Below, piece after piece: positions 33,926-46,975 of a stretch of 64,000 nucleotides of DNA. The DNA is taken from contig NZ_CP061314.1 of the NCBI RefSeq assembly GCF_018688255.1, positions 1-64,000 on the forward strand. The letters are read 5' to 3'. Each line of letters opens with the position of its first letter. The stretch's first letter is position 1. Source of the DNA: Polynucleobacter corsicus (GTDB lineage Bacteria > Pseudomonadota > Gammaproteobacteria > Burkholderiales > Burkholderiaceae). A program made the position numbers and the translations under genes. The notes under the pieces are model-generated. The model had not been told where the DNA came from. It did not search any database and worked only from the letters and a program-made list of their open reading frames with translations.

Positions 33926-34001
33926 GGGGGATTAGCTCAGCTGGGAGAGCACCTGCTTTGCAAGCAGGGGGTCGTCGGTTCGATCCCGTCATCCTCCACC
34001 A
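33926..34001 (+). tRNA. tRNA-Ala (anticodon TGC)
   Basis: Acceptor GGGGGAT/ATCCTCC with one G-U pair, D-arm GCTCAGCTGGGAGAGC, anticodon TGC in TTTGCAA and T-arm CGGTTCGATCCCG. Encoded CCA. 76 nt, second spacer tRNA. Confidence 0.97.
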
Positions 34002-34058
34002 TCATCTAAATGTCAAAACTAAGCGAACATTTAATCGTTTAGTTTTGCCATTTATGGC

Positions 34059-34071
34059 TGTTCTTTAAAAA
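34059..34071 (+). promoter_or_regulatory. boxA antitermination element before 23S
   Basis: TGTTCTTTAAAAA matches the boxA consensus (TGCTCTTTAACA) and lies in the 16S-23S spacer after tRNA-Ala, the usual place. Nus factors are expected to bind its RNA. The rest of 34002-34267 holds only this and the 23S processing arm. Confidence 0.7.
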
Positions 34072-34267
34072 TTTGAGTAAGCAAAGTGTCAAATGTTTCT
34101 TTGAGAGGACATTTGACAATGTAATAAGGGTAAAGATTGAATCATCAATCAGTAATACAAACGAGTTTTACCAAGTTCTTTAACAAGTACTTACAGTTTG
34201 GATTACGGCAAACATGTCAGAAGTAGAAGTAAACCTGTAACAGGTACTAGCAATGGTGCTCGTTATA

Positions 34268-37142
<2,875 letters not shown>

Positions 37143-37213
37143 ATAACCAGCACTATTGTGTTGGATGTTTGCCAGATTTAATCTGCATCCTTAATTACAT
37201 GCTTACTCAAATA

Positions 37214-37240
37214 GAGTTGTTGATGAATCATCAACAACTC
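37214..37240 (+). repeat. Hairpin between 23S and 5S rRNA
   Basis: A perfect inverted repeat, GAGTTGTTGATGA at 37214-37226 and its complement at 37228-37240, with a single base between. In RNA this makes a stable hairpin just before 5S, probably a processing site; no U-tract follows, so it is not a terminator. Confidence 0.75.
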
Positions 37241-37249
37241 GACCCTCTA

Positions 37250-37365
37250 CGCCCGGTGACCATAGCAAGTTGGAACCACTCCTTCCCATCCCGAACAGGA
37301 CAGTGAAACGACTTTACGCCGATGATAGTGCGGATTACCCGTGTGAAAGTAGGTAACTGCCGGGC
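37250..37365 (+). rRNA. rrf: 5S ribosomal RNA
   Basis: Terminal helix GCCCGGTGACC with GGTAACTGCCGGGC, loop segment CCGAACAGGACAGTGAAACG, and about 115 nt length. Ends approximate. Last RNA of the operon, followed by a strong terminator. Confidence 0.95.
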
Positions 37366-37375
37366 ACCAATGCGA

Positions 37376-37406
37376 CGCCCAGACCCTCTTAGGTCTGGGC
37401 GTTTTT
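37376..37406 (+). terminator. rRNA operon terminator
   Basis: Perfect 10-bp stem CGCCCAGACC/GGTCTGGGCG with a 6-nt loop, followed by TTTTT. Ends the rRNA transcript before the tRNA-Tyr cluster. Confidence 0.93.
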
Positions 37407-37477
37407 ACTTGTGCAAAGCGTTTTGAGGTTTAAGAGATTGACAATAACTCCATTAGGAGTCAGAATATTGGGTTCGC

Positions 37478-37562
37478 GGAGGGGTGTCCGAGCGGCTAAA
37501 GGAGGCAGACTGTAAATCTGTTGGCTATGCCTACGTAGGTTCGAATCCTACCCCCTCCACCA
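37478..37562 (+). tRNA. tRNA-Tyr (anticodon GTA)
   Basis: Class II tRNA with long variable arm: acceptor GGAGGGG/CCCCTCC, anticodon GTA in CTGTAAA, T-arm AGGTTCGAATCCT. Encoded CCA, 85 nt. First of the Tyr-Gly-Thr cluster before tuf, an arrangement known from E. coli. Confidence 0.97.
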
Positions 37563-37569
37563 GAGATGT

Positions 37570-37643
37570 GCGGGATTAGTTTAATGGTAAAACAGCAGAT
37601 TTCCAATCTTCGGTCAAGAGTTCGATTCTCTTATCCCGCTCCA
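37570..37643 (+). tRNA. tRNA-Gly (anticodon TCC)
   Basis: Acceptor GCGGGAT/ATCCCGC, anticodon TCC in TTTCCAA, T-arm GAGTTCGATTCTC. Encoded CCA, 74 nt. Seven bases after tRNA-Tyr. Confidence 0.96.
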
Positions 37644-37663
37644 GTTTTTTAGTATTTGTATTT

Positions 37664-37738
<75 letters not shown>

Positions 37739-37805
37739 TGGCTTGTGAAGTAAATAAATTTAATTTCGTGTGTTGGTTTAAGAGTTAACTAAAGGCAGAC
37801 AAAAA

Positions 37806-38996
37806 ATGGCAAAAGAAAAGTTTGAGCGGACAAAACCGCACGTAAACGTTGGCACAATCGGTCACGTTGACCACGGTAAAACTACCTTGACAGCAGCAAT
37901 TGCAACCGTGCTTTCTAAAGCATTCGGTGGCGAAGCAAAAGCATACGATCAGATCGATGCTGCTCCAGAAGAAAAAGCACGCGGTATTACGATTAATACA
38001 GCGCACGTTGAGTATGAGACTGCAAATCGCCACTACGCTCACGTCGATTGCCCAGGACATGCTGACTACGTTAAGAACATGATTACTGGCGCAGCTCAGA
38101 TGGACGGCGCTATTTTGGTTTGCTCTGCAGCTGACGGCCCAATGCCACAAACGCGTGAGCACATCCTCTTGGCACGCCAAGTAGGTGTTCCTTACATCGT
38201 GGTGTTTTTGAACAAATGCGATATGGTTGACGATGCTGAATTGTTAGAGCTAGTTGAAATGGAAGTGCGTGAGCTTTTATCTAAGTACGACTTCCCAGGC
38301 GATGACACTCCAATCATTCAAGGTTCTGCTAAGTTAGCGCTTGAAGGTGACGAAGGCCCAATGGGCAAAGAAGCTATCATGAAATTAGCTGAAGCATTAG
38401 ATACTTACATCCCAACTCCAGAGCGTGCTATTGACGGTGCGTTCTTGATGCCAGTAGAGGACGTGTTCTCTATCTCCGGTCGCGGTACTGTTGTTACAGG
38501 CCGTATCGAGCGCGGTATCGTTAAGGTTGGTGAAGAGATTGAAATCATTGGTATCAAGCCAACCCTCAAGACCACTTGTACTGGTGTTGAAATGTTCCGC
38601 AAATTGCTCGACCAAGGTCAAGCAGGCGATAACGTCGGTATCTTGTTACGCGGTACAAAACGTGAAGAAGTTGAGCGCGGCCAAGTATTGGCTAAGCCAG
38701 GTTCAATCACCCCACATACTCACTTTACAGCCGAGGTTTATATCTTGGGTAAAGATGAAGGTGGTCGTCATACACCATTCTTTAACAACTATCGTCCCCA
38801 GTTTTACTTCCGTACTACGGACGTAACAGGTTCAATCGAGTTGCCAAAAGACAAAGAAATGGTCATGCCTGGTGATAACGTAACCATCACAGTAAAACTC
38901 ATCGCCCCAATCGCGATGGAAGAAGGTTTGCGTTTTGCGATCCGTGAAGGTGGCCGTACTGTTGGCGCCGGTGTGGTTGCAAAGATTTTGGCTTAA
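37806..38996 (+). CDS. tuf: Elongation factor Tu, copy 1
   Basis: GTPase that brings aminoacyl-tRNA to the ribosome. 396 aa; P-loop GHVDHGKT at 19-26, DCPGHADY and NKCDMVDD for guanine recognition, and domains 2-3 complete. The protein is identical to the second copy at 54621, and the coding DNA appears identical too; likeness continues only a few bases beyond (GGCAGACAAAAA before the start, TAATAGATTTA after the stop). Placed between tRNA-Thr and tRNA-Trp, upstream of secE-nusG. Confidence 0.98.
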   Translation: MAKEKFERTKPHVNVGTIGHVDHGKTTLTAAIATVLSKAFGGEAKAYDQIDAAPEEKARGITINTAHVEYETANRHYAHVDCPGHADYVKNMITGAAQMDGAILVCSAADGPMPQTREHILLARQVGVPYIVVFLNKCDMVDDAELLELVEMEVRELLSKYDFPGDDTPIIQGSAKLALEGDEGPMGKEAIMKLAEALDTYIPTPERAIDGAFLMPVEDVFSISGRGTVVTGRIERGIVKVGEEIEIIGIKPTLKTTCTGVEMFRKLLDQGQAGDNVGILLRGTKREEVERGQVLAKPGSITPHTHFTAEVYILGKDEGGRHTPFFNNYRPQFYFRTTDVTGSIELPKDKEMVMPGDNVTITVKLIAPIAMEEGLRFAIREGGRTVGAGVVAKILA

Positions 38997-39008
38997 TAGA
39001 TTTACAAA

Positions 39009-39084
39009 AGGGGTGTAGCTCAATTGGCAGAGCGTTGGTCTCCAAAACCAAAGGTTGGGGGTTCGATGCCCTCCGCCCCTGCCA
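39009..39084 (+). tRNA. tRNA-Trp (anticodon CCA)
   Basis: Acceptor AGGGGTG/CGCCCCT with one wobble pair, anticodon CCA in CTCCAAA, T-arm GGGGTTCGATGCCC. Encoded CCA end, 76 nt. Between tuf and secE, its standard location in proteobacteria. Confidence 0.96.
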
Positions 39085-39104
39085 CGATTTAAACTGAAAG
39101 TTAT

Positions 39105-39482
39105 ATGTCTCAACAAACAGCAGGTCACTCTGAAGAAAAGAGCAGCTGGGTCTCCGGACTCGCTGCTTTAATCGTCGTTGCAGCGTTAGTTCTTTACTAC
39201 ACGTTGGCGGATCAATCTTTATTGATTCGTTTAGTTGTCTTGTTTGGCGGCATAGCAGCTGCAGTTTTAATTGTGGCGATGTCAGCAGATGGGCGTCGTT
39301 TTATCGCCTACGCTAAAGATTCTTGGTATGAAGTAAAAAAGGTTGTCTGGCCGTCTCGCAAAGAGACGACTCAAATGACTCTAGTCGTATTTGGCTTTGT
39401 CGTGATCATGTCCTTGTTTTTGTGGCTTGCAGACAAATTAATTGAATGGCTAGTTTTTTCAGTCTTTTTAGGCTGGAAGTGA
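39105..39482 (+). CDS. secE: Preprotein translocase subunit SecE
   Basis: Essential SecYEG component. 125 aa with three membrane helices (about 18-35, 41-60, 92-118), the E. coli arrangement; the conserved cytoplasmic helix KDSWYEVKKVVWPSRKETTQMT precedes the last span. nusG follows in 7 bp, so both are on one transcript, perhaps from the tRNA-tuf promoter. Confidence 0.95.
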   Translation: MSQQTAGHSEEKSSWVSGLAALIVVAALVLYYTLADQSLLIRLVVLFGGIAAAVLIVAMSADGRRFIAYAKDSWYEVKKVVWPSRKETTQMTLVVFGFVVIMSLFLWLADKLIEWLVFSVFLGWK

Positions 39483-39489
39483 GTAAAAA

Positions 39490-40062
39490 ATGATTGATGC
39501 TGAATTAGTCTCAAACCCACAAGCTACCGGCAATATGCGCTGGTACGTTATTCATGCTTATTCAGGCATGGAAAAAAGCGTTAAAAAAGGCTTAGAAGAG
39601 CGTATTGCTCGTTCAGGAATGCCAGAAAAATTTGGCCGTATCTTGGTTCCATCCGAAGAGGTTGTAGAAATCAAGTCAGGCGCAAAATCGGTATCTGAGC
39701 GTCGTTTCTTCCCGGGATATGTCCTGATTGAGATGGAAATGACAGATGAAAGCTGGCATTTGGTGAAAAATACGCCAAAAGTGACTGGATTCGTAGGTGG
39801 TGTTCGTAACCGCCCAAGCCCGATTTCTACTGCTGAAGTAGCAAAAATCATGGATCAAATGCAAGCCGGCGTGGATAAGCCTAAGCCTAAGACCTTATTT
39901 GAGGTGGGTGAGATTGTCCGCGTCAAAGAAGGCCCATTTGTCGATTTCAACGGAAATATCGAAGAAGTAAATTATGAGAAGTCAAGATTGCGCGTTTCTG
40001 TTACAATTTTTGGCCGCGGTACCCCAGTTGAGCTGGAGTTTGGCCAGGTAGAAAAGATGTAA
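39490..40062 (+). CDS. nusG: Transcription termination/antitermination protein NusG
   Basis: RNA polymerase processivity factor that also contacts Rho and ribosomal protein S10. 190 aa: NGN domain beginning [23 protein letters not shown], with [12 protein letters not shown] and [10 protein letters not shown], then KOW domain with [22 protein letters not shown] weak hairpin (ACCC/GGGT at about 40068-40084 followed by GTTTT) and a 154-bp spacer separate it from rplK. Confidence 0.97.
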   Translation: MIDAELVSNPQATGNMRWYVIHAYSGMEKSVKKGLEERIARSGMPEKFGRILVPSEEVVEIKSGAKSVSERRFFPGYVLIEMEMTDESWHLVKNTPKVTGFVGGVRNRPSPISTAEVAKIMDQMQAGVDKPKPKTLFEVGEIVRVKEGPFVDFNGNIEEVNYEKSRLRVSVTIFGRGTPVELEFGQVEKM

Positions 40063-40216
40063 AAAATACCCAATTTAAGGGTGTTTTGTAGCAAAAGTGG
40101 TGGTTTTAAGTGGTTAGCAATAACCGAGGAGCGGAGCTAGATAGCCAAAAACTAGCGAAGCGTTTACTCAACGGCGGTCTTTCCTAATGAGGTTAGGCGC
40201 GCTTTAAGGAGCACAC

Positions 40217-40648
40217 ATGGCAAAGAAGATTATTGGCTTTATCAAGTTGCAGATCCCTGCAGGTAAAGCAAATCCATCACCACCCGTAGGTCCAGCATTG
40301 GGTCAACGCGGTCTTAATATTATGGAATTCTGTAAGGCGTTTAATGCTCAAACACAGAGCATGGAACCTGGCCTTCCGATTCCCGTTGTGATTACAGCGT
40401 TTGCTGATAAGAGCTTCACTTTCATCATGAAGACGCCTCCAGCGACCATCATGATTAAGAAGGCTGCGAAGATCGAAAAAGGTTCACCGCGTCCCCATAC
40501 CGATAAGGTAGGAAAAATTACACGTGCTCAAGCAGAAGAAATTGCTAAAGCAAAAATGCCAGATTTGACAGCTGCTGATATGGATGCTGCTGTAAGAACA
40601 ATCGCTGGTAGCGCCCGTTCGATGGGCATCACAGTGGAAGGTCTCTAA
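40217..40648 (+). CDS. rplK: 50S ribosomal protein L11
   Basis: 143 aa, binds the GTPase-associated centre of 23S rRNA. The start [42 protein letters not shown] and the C-terminal AGSARSMGI are diagnostic. TAAGGAG before the ATG. rplA follows after 2 bp; in E. coli, L1 represses this pair by binding the leader, which may hold here for the 154-bp spacer upstream. Confidence 0.98.
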   Translation: MAKKIIGFIKLQIPAGKANPSPPVGPALGQRGLNIMEFCKAFNAQTQSMEPGLPIPVVITAFADKSFTFIMKTPPATIMIKKAAKIEKGSPRPHTDKVGKITRAQAEEIAKAKMPDLTAADMDAAVRTIAGSARSMGITVEGL

Positions 40649-40650
40649 TC

Positions 40651-41352
40651 ATGACTAAATTATCTAAGCGCTTAAAGGCAATCGAATCTAAAGTAGATCG
40701 CAACAAGTTCTATGCATTAGAAGATGCATTGAATCTTGTTAAAGAATGTGCAACTGCGAAGTTCGATGAGTCTATCGATGTTGCAGTTCAGTTAGGCATT
40801 GATGCCAAGAAGTCTGACCAAGTTGTGCGTGGCGCAGTTGTGCTCCCAGCTGGTACAGGTAAGCATGTTCGTGTAGCAGTATTTGCACAGGGTGAAAAAG
40901 CTGAACAAGCTAAAGCTGCTGGTGCTGAGATTGTTGGCATGGAAGAGCTGGCTGAGCAGATTAAGGGCGGCAAAATTGATTTTGATATTTTGATCGCATC
41001 CCCAGACACAATGAAGATCGTTGGTACTTTAGGTCAGGTATTGGGCCCACGTGGTTTGATGCCAAATCCAAAAGTAGGAACTGTTACTCCTGACGTTGCT
41101 ACTGCTGTTAAGAATGCAAAAGCAGGTCAAGTGCAATTCCGTGTGGACAAAGCCGGTATCGTGCACGCAAGCATTGGCCGTCGTTCATTCGAGCCAGCTG
41201 CATTGAAATCCAACTTACTCGCATTGCTTGAGGCTTTGAATAAAGCTAAGCCACCAGCATCTAAGGGTATTTATTTAAAGAAGGTTGCCGTAAGCAGCAC
41301 GATGGGTGCAGGCGTACGTGTAGACCAGGCATCGATACAAGCTGCACAGTAA
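40651..41352 (+). CDS. rplA: 50S ribosomal protein L1
   Basis: 233 aa, forms the L1 stalk and is the known autoregulator of rplK-rplA in E. coli. Motifs: [18 protein letters not shown] and [16 protein letters not shown]. Starts 2 bp after rplK. Confidence 0.98.
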   Translation: MTKLSKRLKAIESKVDRNKFYALEDALNLVKECATAKFDESIDVAVQLGIDAKKSDQVVRGAVVLPAGTGKHVRVAVFAQGEKAEQAKAAGAEIVGMEELAEQIKGGKIDFDILIASPDTMKIVGTLGQVLGPRGLMPNPKVGTVTPDVATAVKNAKAGQVQFRVDKAGIVHASIGRRSFEPAALKSNLLALLEALNKAKPPASKGIYLKKVAVSSTMGAGVRVDQASIQAAQ

Positions 41353-41588
41353 TTAGAGGCAGCAAAAAGAACTTTGGGTCGACTCCTGCTCTTTGAGTGA
41401 GAGTCGAACATCAAAGACCGTTGGTGAGTTTATTTGCTTATTCAGAGATAAATTCTTAATCGTTACGAAAGTAATGGCCAGCGCAGATGGCGACCCTGAA
41501 AAGATTTCACAAGATTTTCTTGTGACAAATGATCAGACGCTGGTGTGTAACCCCAACTGGAAACAGTTGGTTTTTTAGGAGTTAAACC
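41353..41588 (+). promoter_or_regulatory. rplJ leader with attenuator-like hairpin
   Basis: The 236-bp leader ends in CCAACTG (41553-41559), a GAAA loop and CAGTTGG (41564-41570), then TTTTTT at 41571-41576, which looks like a terminator; the rplJ ribosome binding site AGGAG (41577-41581) follows at once. In E. coli and others L10-L12 bind this leader. The upstream segment (about 41370-41530) probably holds the binding structure. Regulation is inferred from position and structure. Confidence 0.65.
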
Positions 41589-42236
41589 GTGCCTTTGAAT
41601 GTACAAGACAAAAAAGCGATTGTTGCTGATGTCGGCGCTCAATTGGCTGGAGCTCAAACAGTCGTGCTCGCTGAATACCGTGGTATTCCAGTAGAGCAGT
41701 TGACAAAGCTACGTGCTAGCGCACGTGACCAAGGTGTATATCTTCGCGTTTTGAAGAACACATTGGCACGCCGTGCTGCACAAGGTACACAGTTTGAACC
41801 TCTTGCTGATTCGATGATTGGCCCCTTGATCTACGGCATCTCTGCTGATCCAATTGCTTCGGCAAAAGTATTGCAGAACTTTGCTAAGACTCAAGACAAG
41901 TTAGTCATTACTGCTGGCTCATATAACGGCAAGTTGTTGGACGTAGCGGGCGTTAAATCCCTCGCGTCTATTCCAAGCCGCGACGAGTTGTTATCTCAGT
42001 TGTTAGGTGTGATGTTGGCACCAGTATCTGCGATGGCTCGCGTATTGGGGGCAGTAGCAGCGCAAAAATCAGCCGGAGCACCCGCTCCAGTTGCAGCACC
42101 TGCAGCGGAAGTTGTTGAAGCGGCAGCAGCACCAGCAGTAGTTGCTGAAGCCGCCGCTCCAGAAGCAGCCGCTGAGCCTGCAGCCGCAGCTCCAGAAGCT
42201 GGAACAGAAGCAAACGAAACCCCTGCCGCTGAATAA
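41589..42236 (+). CDS. rplJ: 50S ribosomal protein L10 with Ala-rich C-terminal extension
   Basis: Anchor of the L7/L12 stalk. The first about 163 residues follow the family, starting [28 protein letters not shown]. The remaining about 52 residues (164-215) are a low-complexity tail of Ala, Glu, Pro and Val; E. coli L10 is only 165 aa long. The tail lies after the helix that binds L12 dimers, so it may extend or mimic the acidic stalk. GTG start with AGGAG. Reading frame is open without breaks. Confidence 0.95.
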   Translation: MPLNVQDKKAIVADVGAQLAGAQTVVLAEYRGIPVEQLTKLRASARDQGVYLRVLKNTLARRAAQGTQFEPLADSMIGPLIYGISADPIASAKVLQNFAKTQDKLVITAGSYNGKLLDVAGVKSLASIPSRDELLSQLLGVMLAPVSAMARVLGAVAAQKSAGAPAPVAAPAAEVVEAAAAPAVVAEAAAPEAAAEPAAAAPEAGTEANETPAAE

Positions 42237-42272
42237 GCGACAGATTAACTATTTAAGTATTAGGAGCTAAAA

Positions 42273-42647
42273 ATGGCGATTACTAAAGAAGAAATCATTG
42301 ATGCAGTAGGTAGCATGTCCGTTATGGATTTGAACGACTTGGTTAAGGCGTTCGAAGAGAAGTTTGGCGTTTCAGCTGCAGCGATGGCTGTTGCTGGACC
42401 TGCTGGTGCTGCTGGCGGCGCAGCTGCTGAAGAGCAAACAGAATTTACTGTGAACTTGCTCGAAGCTGGCGCAAATAAAGTTTCAGTAATTAAGGCTGTT
42501 CGTGAAATCACTGGCCTTGGCTTGAAAGAAGCTAAAGACTTAGTTGATGGCGCACCAAAGCCAATCAAAGAAGCTGTTGATAAGAAGACAGCTGAAGAAG
42601 CTAAGAAGAAGCTTGACGAAGCAGGCGCTAAGTCAGAAATCAAGTAA
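42273..42647 (+). CDS. rplL: 50S ribosomal protein L7/L12
   Basis: 124-aa stalk protein present in several copies per ribosome. N-terminal dimerisation helices, an Ala/Gly-rich hinge (about 35-50) and the C-terminal domain [25 protein letters not shown], which recruits translation GTPases. TTAGGAG before the ATG. Confidence 0.98.
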   Translation: MAITKEEIIDAVGSMSVMDLNDLVKAFEEKFGVSAAAMAVAGPAGAAGGAAAEEQTEFTVNLLEAGANKVSVIKAVREITGLGLKEAKDLVDGAPKPIKEAVDKKTAEEAKKKLDEAGAKSEIK

Positions 42648-42692
42648 TACAAACTTTTCTAACGTCTCCCAAAAGGAGTCGTTAGTTACGTT

Positions 42693-42747
42693 GGGTTTGA
42701 TCTTTAGAGGTCAAACCCGATTTCATTTTTGATTGAAATCGGGTTTG
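42693..42747 (+). promoter_or_regulatory. Two mutually exclusive hairpins between rplL and rpoB
   Basis: GGGTTTGA (42693-42700) can pair with TCAAACCC (42711-42718). But 42712-42725 can instead form a perfect 14-bp stem with 42734-42747 (CAAACCCGATTTCA and its complement, 8-nt loop). The two share the CAAACCC stretch, so only one forms. No U-tract follows. In E. coli this spacer holds an attenuator and an RNase III site adjusting rpoB expression; the same role is inferred. Confidence 0.65.
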
Positions 42748-42873
42748 CCTTCTGATACGACTGCAGAATGCAAGTTTGGTCGGACACTATATCTTTCGAT
42801 TTAGTGTTGTCCGCCAGTGATTGGTAGTGGCCAATCGCCAAATCTTTGTACAGTCGCTGAATTCGGAGATGAA

Positions 42874-45800
42874 ATGAACTATAGCTTCACCGAACGCAAG
42901 CGAGTCCGTAAAAGCTTTGCTAAGCGAGTAAATAATCATCAGGTTCCATTCCTGATCGCAACGCAGCTGGAATCCTACGCTAAATTTTTACAGGCTGAAA
43001 AGCCAGCTATGTCTCGTCTTACAGAGGGACTTCAAGCTGCCTTTACATCAGCATTCCCAATTGTGTCCAACAATGGTTATGCACGTATGGAATACGTGTC
43101 ATATCAATTGGCACAGCCACCATTTGACGTTAAAGAATGTCAACAGCGTGGTTACACATACCATTCAGCCTTACGTGCAAAAGTTCGCTTGATTATTTAT
43201 GATCGCGAAGCACCCACAAAGGTTAAAGAGGTAAAAGAGAGTGAAGTCTACATGGGTGAAATTCCACTCATGACCGACAACGGCTCTTTTGTTATTAACG
43301 GTACTGAGCGCGTCATCGTTTCTCAGCTGCACCGTTCCCCAGGCGTGTTCTTCGAACACGATAAGGGTAAAACACATAGCTCAGGTAAGTTGCTGTTCTC
43401 AGCACGCATCATTCCTTACCGTGGTTCATGGCTCGATTTTGAGTTTGATCCAAAAGACATTCTGTATTTCCGCGTTGACCGCCGTCGCAAGATGCCTGTC
43501 ACCATTTTGCTCAAAGCAATTGGTTTAAACAACGAACAGATCCTTGCAAACTTCTTTAACTTTGATCATTTTGCATTGAGCGCAAACGGCGCATCAATGG
43601 AATTTGTGCCAGAGCGTTTGCGTGGCCAAATGGCTAACTTTGATGTGCTCGACAAGAATGGCGTAGTAGTCATTCAAAAAGACAAGCGTATCAATGCAAA
43701 GCATATTCGTGAACTAGAAGCAGCTAAGACCAAGAACATCGTGGTACCAGATGACTATTTAGTTGGCCGCGTAGTTGCACGCAACATCATTGACCCAGAC
43801 TCCGGTGAAATCTTGGCCTATGCTAATGATGAAATCACTGAAGAGTTGTTGGCTACATTGCGCGATGCAGGCATCAAGCAATTGGAAACCATCTACACCA
43901 ATGATTTGGATTCTGGTGCGTACATTTCACAGACATTGCGTACTGATGAAACTGCGGATCAAATGGCTGCTCGTATTGCCATCTATCGCATGATGCGTCC
44001 TGGTGAGCCTCCAACAGAAGATGCTGTTGAAGCTTTGTTCCAGCGCTTGTTCTACAACGAAGATAGCTACGATTTATCACGCGTTGGTCGTATGAAAGTT
44101 AACAGCCGTCTCGGTCGTTCAGAGATGGAAGGCAAGATGGTTTTGTCGGATGAAGATATCCTCGACACCATTAAGTCTTTGGTGGACTTGCGTAACGGCA
44201 AAGGCGAAGTCGATGACATCGATCACTTAGGCAATCGTCGTGTACGTTGCGTAGGTGAGTTGGCAGAGAATCAATTCCGTGCAGGTTTGTCACGTGTTGA
44301 GCGTGCGGTTAAAGAACGTCTCGGCCAAGCCGAAACAGAAAACCTCATGCCACATGATTTGATTAACAGTAAGCCAATCTCTTCAGCGATTCGTGAGTTC
44401 TTCGGATCTTCACAGTTGTCCCAGTTTATGGACCAAACAAACCCATTGTCAGAGATCACGCACAAGCGTCGTATTTCTGCATTGGGACCTGGTGGTTTGA
44501 CACGCGAGCGCGCAGGCTTCGAAGTGCGCGACGTGCATCCAACTCACTATGGACGTGTTTGCCCAATTGAAACTCCAGAAGGACCAAACATTGGTCTGAT
44601 CAACTCACTCGCCTTATTTGCGCGTTTGAATGAGCATGGATTCTTGGAAACGCCATATCGTAAAGTTGCTAATAGCAAGGTAAGCGATGAAGTCATGTAT
44701 CTCTCCGCTATTGAAGAGGCGAAATACGTTATTGCCCAGGCAAATGCAACGATCGACAAAAACGGTAAGTTAGCTGACGAATTGGTTTCAGCGCGTCAAG
44801 CTGGCGAGACCATGATGGTTAGCCCAGAGCGCATCGATTTCATCGACGTTGCTCCGAGTCAGATCGTTTCTGCCGCCGCTTCACTGGTTCCATTCTTGGA
44901 GCATGATGATGCGAACCGTGCGTTGATGGGTGCGAATATGCAACGTCAAGCGGTTCCTTGCTTGCGTCCAGATAAGCCATTGGTCGGTACAGGTTTAGAG
45001 CGCATTGTTGCGGTTGACTCCGGTACAGTTATTTTGGCTTCCCGCGGCGGTATCGTTGACTATGTTGACGCAAACCGTGTAGTTATTCGTGTAAACGATG
45101 ACGAGACAGCTGCTGGTGAAGTTGGTGTGGATATTTATAACCTTATTAAGTACACCCGTTCAAACCAAAACACAAACATCAACCAACGTCCTATCGTTCA
45201 GGCTGGTGATCGTGTTGTCCGCGGTGACGTAGTTGCTGACGGCGCATCTACCGATTTGGGTGAATTGGCTTTGGGTCAAAACATGACTGTGGCATTTATG
45301 CCATGGAACGGTTACAACTTCGAAGATTCAATCTTGATCTCTGAGAAAGTGGTTGCTGACGACCGTTACACCTCGATTCATATTGAAGAGTTGTCGGTTG
45401 TAGCTCGTGATACCAAACTGGGTTCAGAAGAAATTACTCGCGATATTTCCAATTTGGCAGAGTCACAACTCTCCCGCTTGGATGAGAGCGGCATTGTTTA
45501 CATCGGTGCTGAAGTTGAAGCTGGCGACGTATTGGTTGGTAAAGTTACTCCGAAGGGCGAGACTACTCTCACTCCAGAAGAGAAGTTACTGCGTGCGATC
45601 TTCGGTGAAAAAGCATCGGACGTTAAAGATACTTCTTTGCGCGTTCCATCCGGAATGATTGGTACTGTTATTGATGTTCAAGTCTTCACTCGTGAAGGTA
45701 TTGAGCGCGATGCCCGTGCACAAGCCATTATTCAAGAAGAATTACAGCGCTATCGTTTGGACTTAAACGACCAGTTGCGTATTGTTGAGGGCGATGCCTT

Positions 45801-46974
45801 CATGCGTTTAGAAAAGCTGTTGGTTGGCAAAGTTGCTAACGGCGGCCCTAAGAAATTAGCTAAAGGCACCAAGATCGACAAGGAATACCTTGCTGACTTA
45901 GATAAATACCATTGGTTTGATGTTCGTCCAGCGGATGATGAAGTTGCCTCACAAGTTGAAGCAATCAAATCTTCTATCGAAGCGAAGCGTAAGCAGTTTG
46001 ATGAGGCCTTCGAAGAGAAGCGCACCAAGCTTACCCAAGGCGATGATTTGCAGCCTGGCGTAACAAAGATGGTTAAGGTGTACTTGGCCGTTAAGCGTCG
46101 CTTACAGCCTGGTGACAAGATGGCCGGTCGTCACGGTAACAAGGGTGTGGTTTCTAAAATCGCTCCAGCGGAAGATATGCCATTTATGGCTGACGGACGC
46201 CCTGTTGACATCGTCTTGAATCCATTAGGCGTGCCTTCCCGTATGAACGTAGGTCAGATCTTAGAAACCCACTTAGGTTGGGCAGCTCAAGGTATTGGTA
46301 AGCGTATTGATGAGATGGTTCGTCAACAGGCTAAACAAGCTGAACTCCGTAAGTTCATGAAGCAGCTTTACAACGAAACCGGTCGTATCGAAGATATCGA
46401 TAACTTCACTGATGAGCAAATCAATGTTTTGGCTGAGAATTTGCGCCAAGGATTACCATTCGCTACTCCAGTGTTTGACGGTGCTACTGAAGCAGAAATC
46501 GGACGCATGCTCGAGTTGGCTTATCCAGAAGAAGTAGCTACTTCTTTGAAGATGACGCCTTCACGTCAGCAAATGATTTTGTGCGACGGCCGTACTGGCG
46601 ATCAGTTTGAGCGTCCTGTCACTGTTGGCGTAATGCACGTCTTGAAACTCCACCATTTGGTCGATGACAAGATGCATGCACGTTCAACCGGACCTTACTC
46701 GTTAGTAACGCAACAGCCGCTGGGCGGTAAAGCTCAGTTTGGTGGTCAGCGCTTTGGTGAGATGGAAGTTTGGGCCCTCGAAGCATACGGTGCTTCATAT
46801 GTCTTGCAGGAAATGCTGACAGTGAAGTCCGATGACGTCGCAGGCCGTACCAAGGTTTACGAAAACATCGTCAAGGGCGAGCACACGATTGATGCTGGCA
46901 TGCCCGAATCCTTCAACGTGCTGGTAAAAGAAATCCGTTCGTTGGGTATTGACATTGACATGGAGCGCAACTGA
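42874..46974 (+). CDS. rpoB: RNA polymerase subunit beta
   Basis: 1366 aa, large catalytic-core subunit. The ATG at 42874, with CGGAGATGA just before it, begins [18 protein letters not shown] as in other betaproteobacteria; an earlier ATG at 42817 has no ribosome binding site. The rifampicin pocket ([21 protein letters not shown]) carries the sensitive-type Asp, His and Ser residues. C-terminal motifs [15 protein letters not shown] and the end [14 protein letters not shown] are intact. rpoC starts just after the stop. Confidence 0.98.
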   Translation: MNYSFTERKRVRKSFAKRVNNHQVPFLIATQLESYAKFLQAEKPAMSRLTEGLQAAFTSAFPIVSNNGYARMEYVSYQLAQPPFDVKECQQRGYTYHSALRAKVRLIIYDREAPTKVKEVKESEVYMGEIPLMTDNGSFVINGTERVIVSQLHRSPGVFFEHDKGKTHSSGKLLFSARIIPYRGSWLDFEFDPKDILYFRVDRRRKMPVTILLKAIGLNNEQILANFFNFDHFALSANGASMEFVPERLRGQMANFDVLDKNGVVVIQKDKRINAKHIRELEAAKTKNIVVPDDYLVGRVVARNIIDPDSGEILAYANDEITEELLATLRDAGIKQLETIYTNDLDSGAYISQTLRTDETADQMAARIAIYRMMRPGEPPTEDAVEALFQRLFYNEDSYDLSRVGRMKVNSRLGRSEMEGKMVLSDEDILDTIKSLVDLRNGKGEVDDIDHLGNRRVRCVGELAENQFRAGLSRVERAVKERLGQAETENLMPHDLINSKPISSAIREFFGSSQLSQFMDQTNPLSEITHKRRISALGPGGLTRERAGFEVRDVHPTHYGRVCPIETPEGPNIGLINSLALFARLNEHGFLETPYRKVANSKVSDEVMYLSAIEEAKYVIAQANATIDKNGKLADELVSARQAGETMMVSPERIDFIDVAPSQIVSAAASLVPFLEHDDANRALMGANMQRQAVPCLRPDKPLVGTGLERIVAVDSGTVILASRGGIVDYVDANRVVIRVNDDETAAGEVGVDIYNLIKYTRSNQNTNINQRPIVQAGDRVVRGDVVADGASTDLGELALGQNMTVAFMPWNGYNFEDSILISEKVVADDRYTSIHIEELSVVARDTKLGSEEITRDISNLAESQLSRLDESGIVYIGAEVEAGDVLVGKVTPKGETTLTPEEKLLRAIFGEKASDVKDTSLRVPSGMIGTVIDVQVFTREGIERDARAQAIIQEELQRYRLDLNDQLRIVEGDAFMRLEKLLVGKVANGGPKKLAKGTKIDKEYLADLDKYHWFDVRPADDEVASQVEAIKSSIEAKRKQFDEAFEEKRTKLTQGDDLQPGVTKMVKVYLAVKRRLQPGDKMAGRHGNKGVVSKIAPAEDMPFMADGRPVDIVLNPLGVPSRMNVGQILETHLGWAAQGIGKRIDEMVRQQAKQAELRKFMKQLYNETGRIEDIDNFTDEQINVLAENLRQGLPFATPVFDGATEAEIGRMLELAYPEEVATSLKMTPSRQQMILCDGRTGDQFERPVTVGVMHVLKLHHLVDDKMHARSTGPYSLVTQQPLGGKAQFGGQRFGEMEVWALEAYGASYVLQEMLTVKSDDVAGRTKVYENIVKGEHTIDAGMPESFNVLVKEIRSLGIDIDMERN

Positions 46975-46975
46975 T

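Noticed and set aside
37785..38180. 131-aa minus-strand frame repeated at both tuf copies
   Set aside because: Antisense to tuf and duplicated only because tuf is duplicated.
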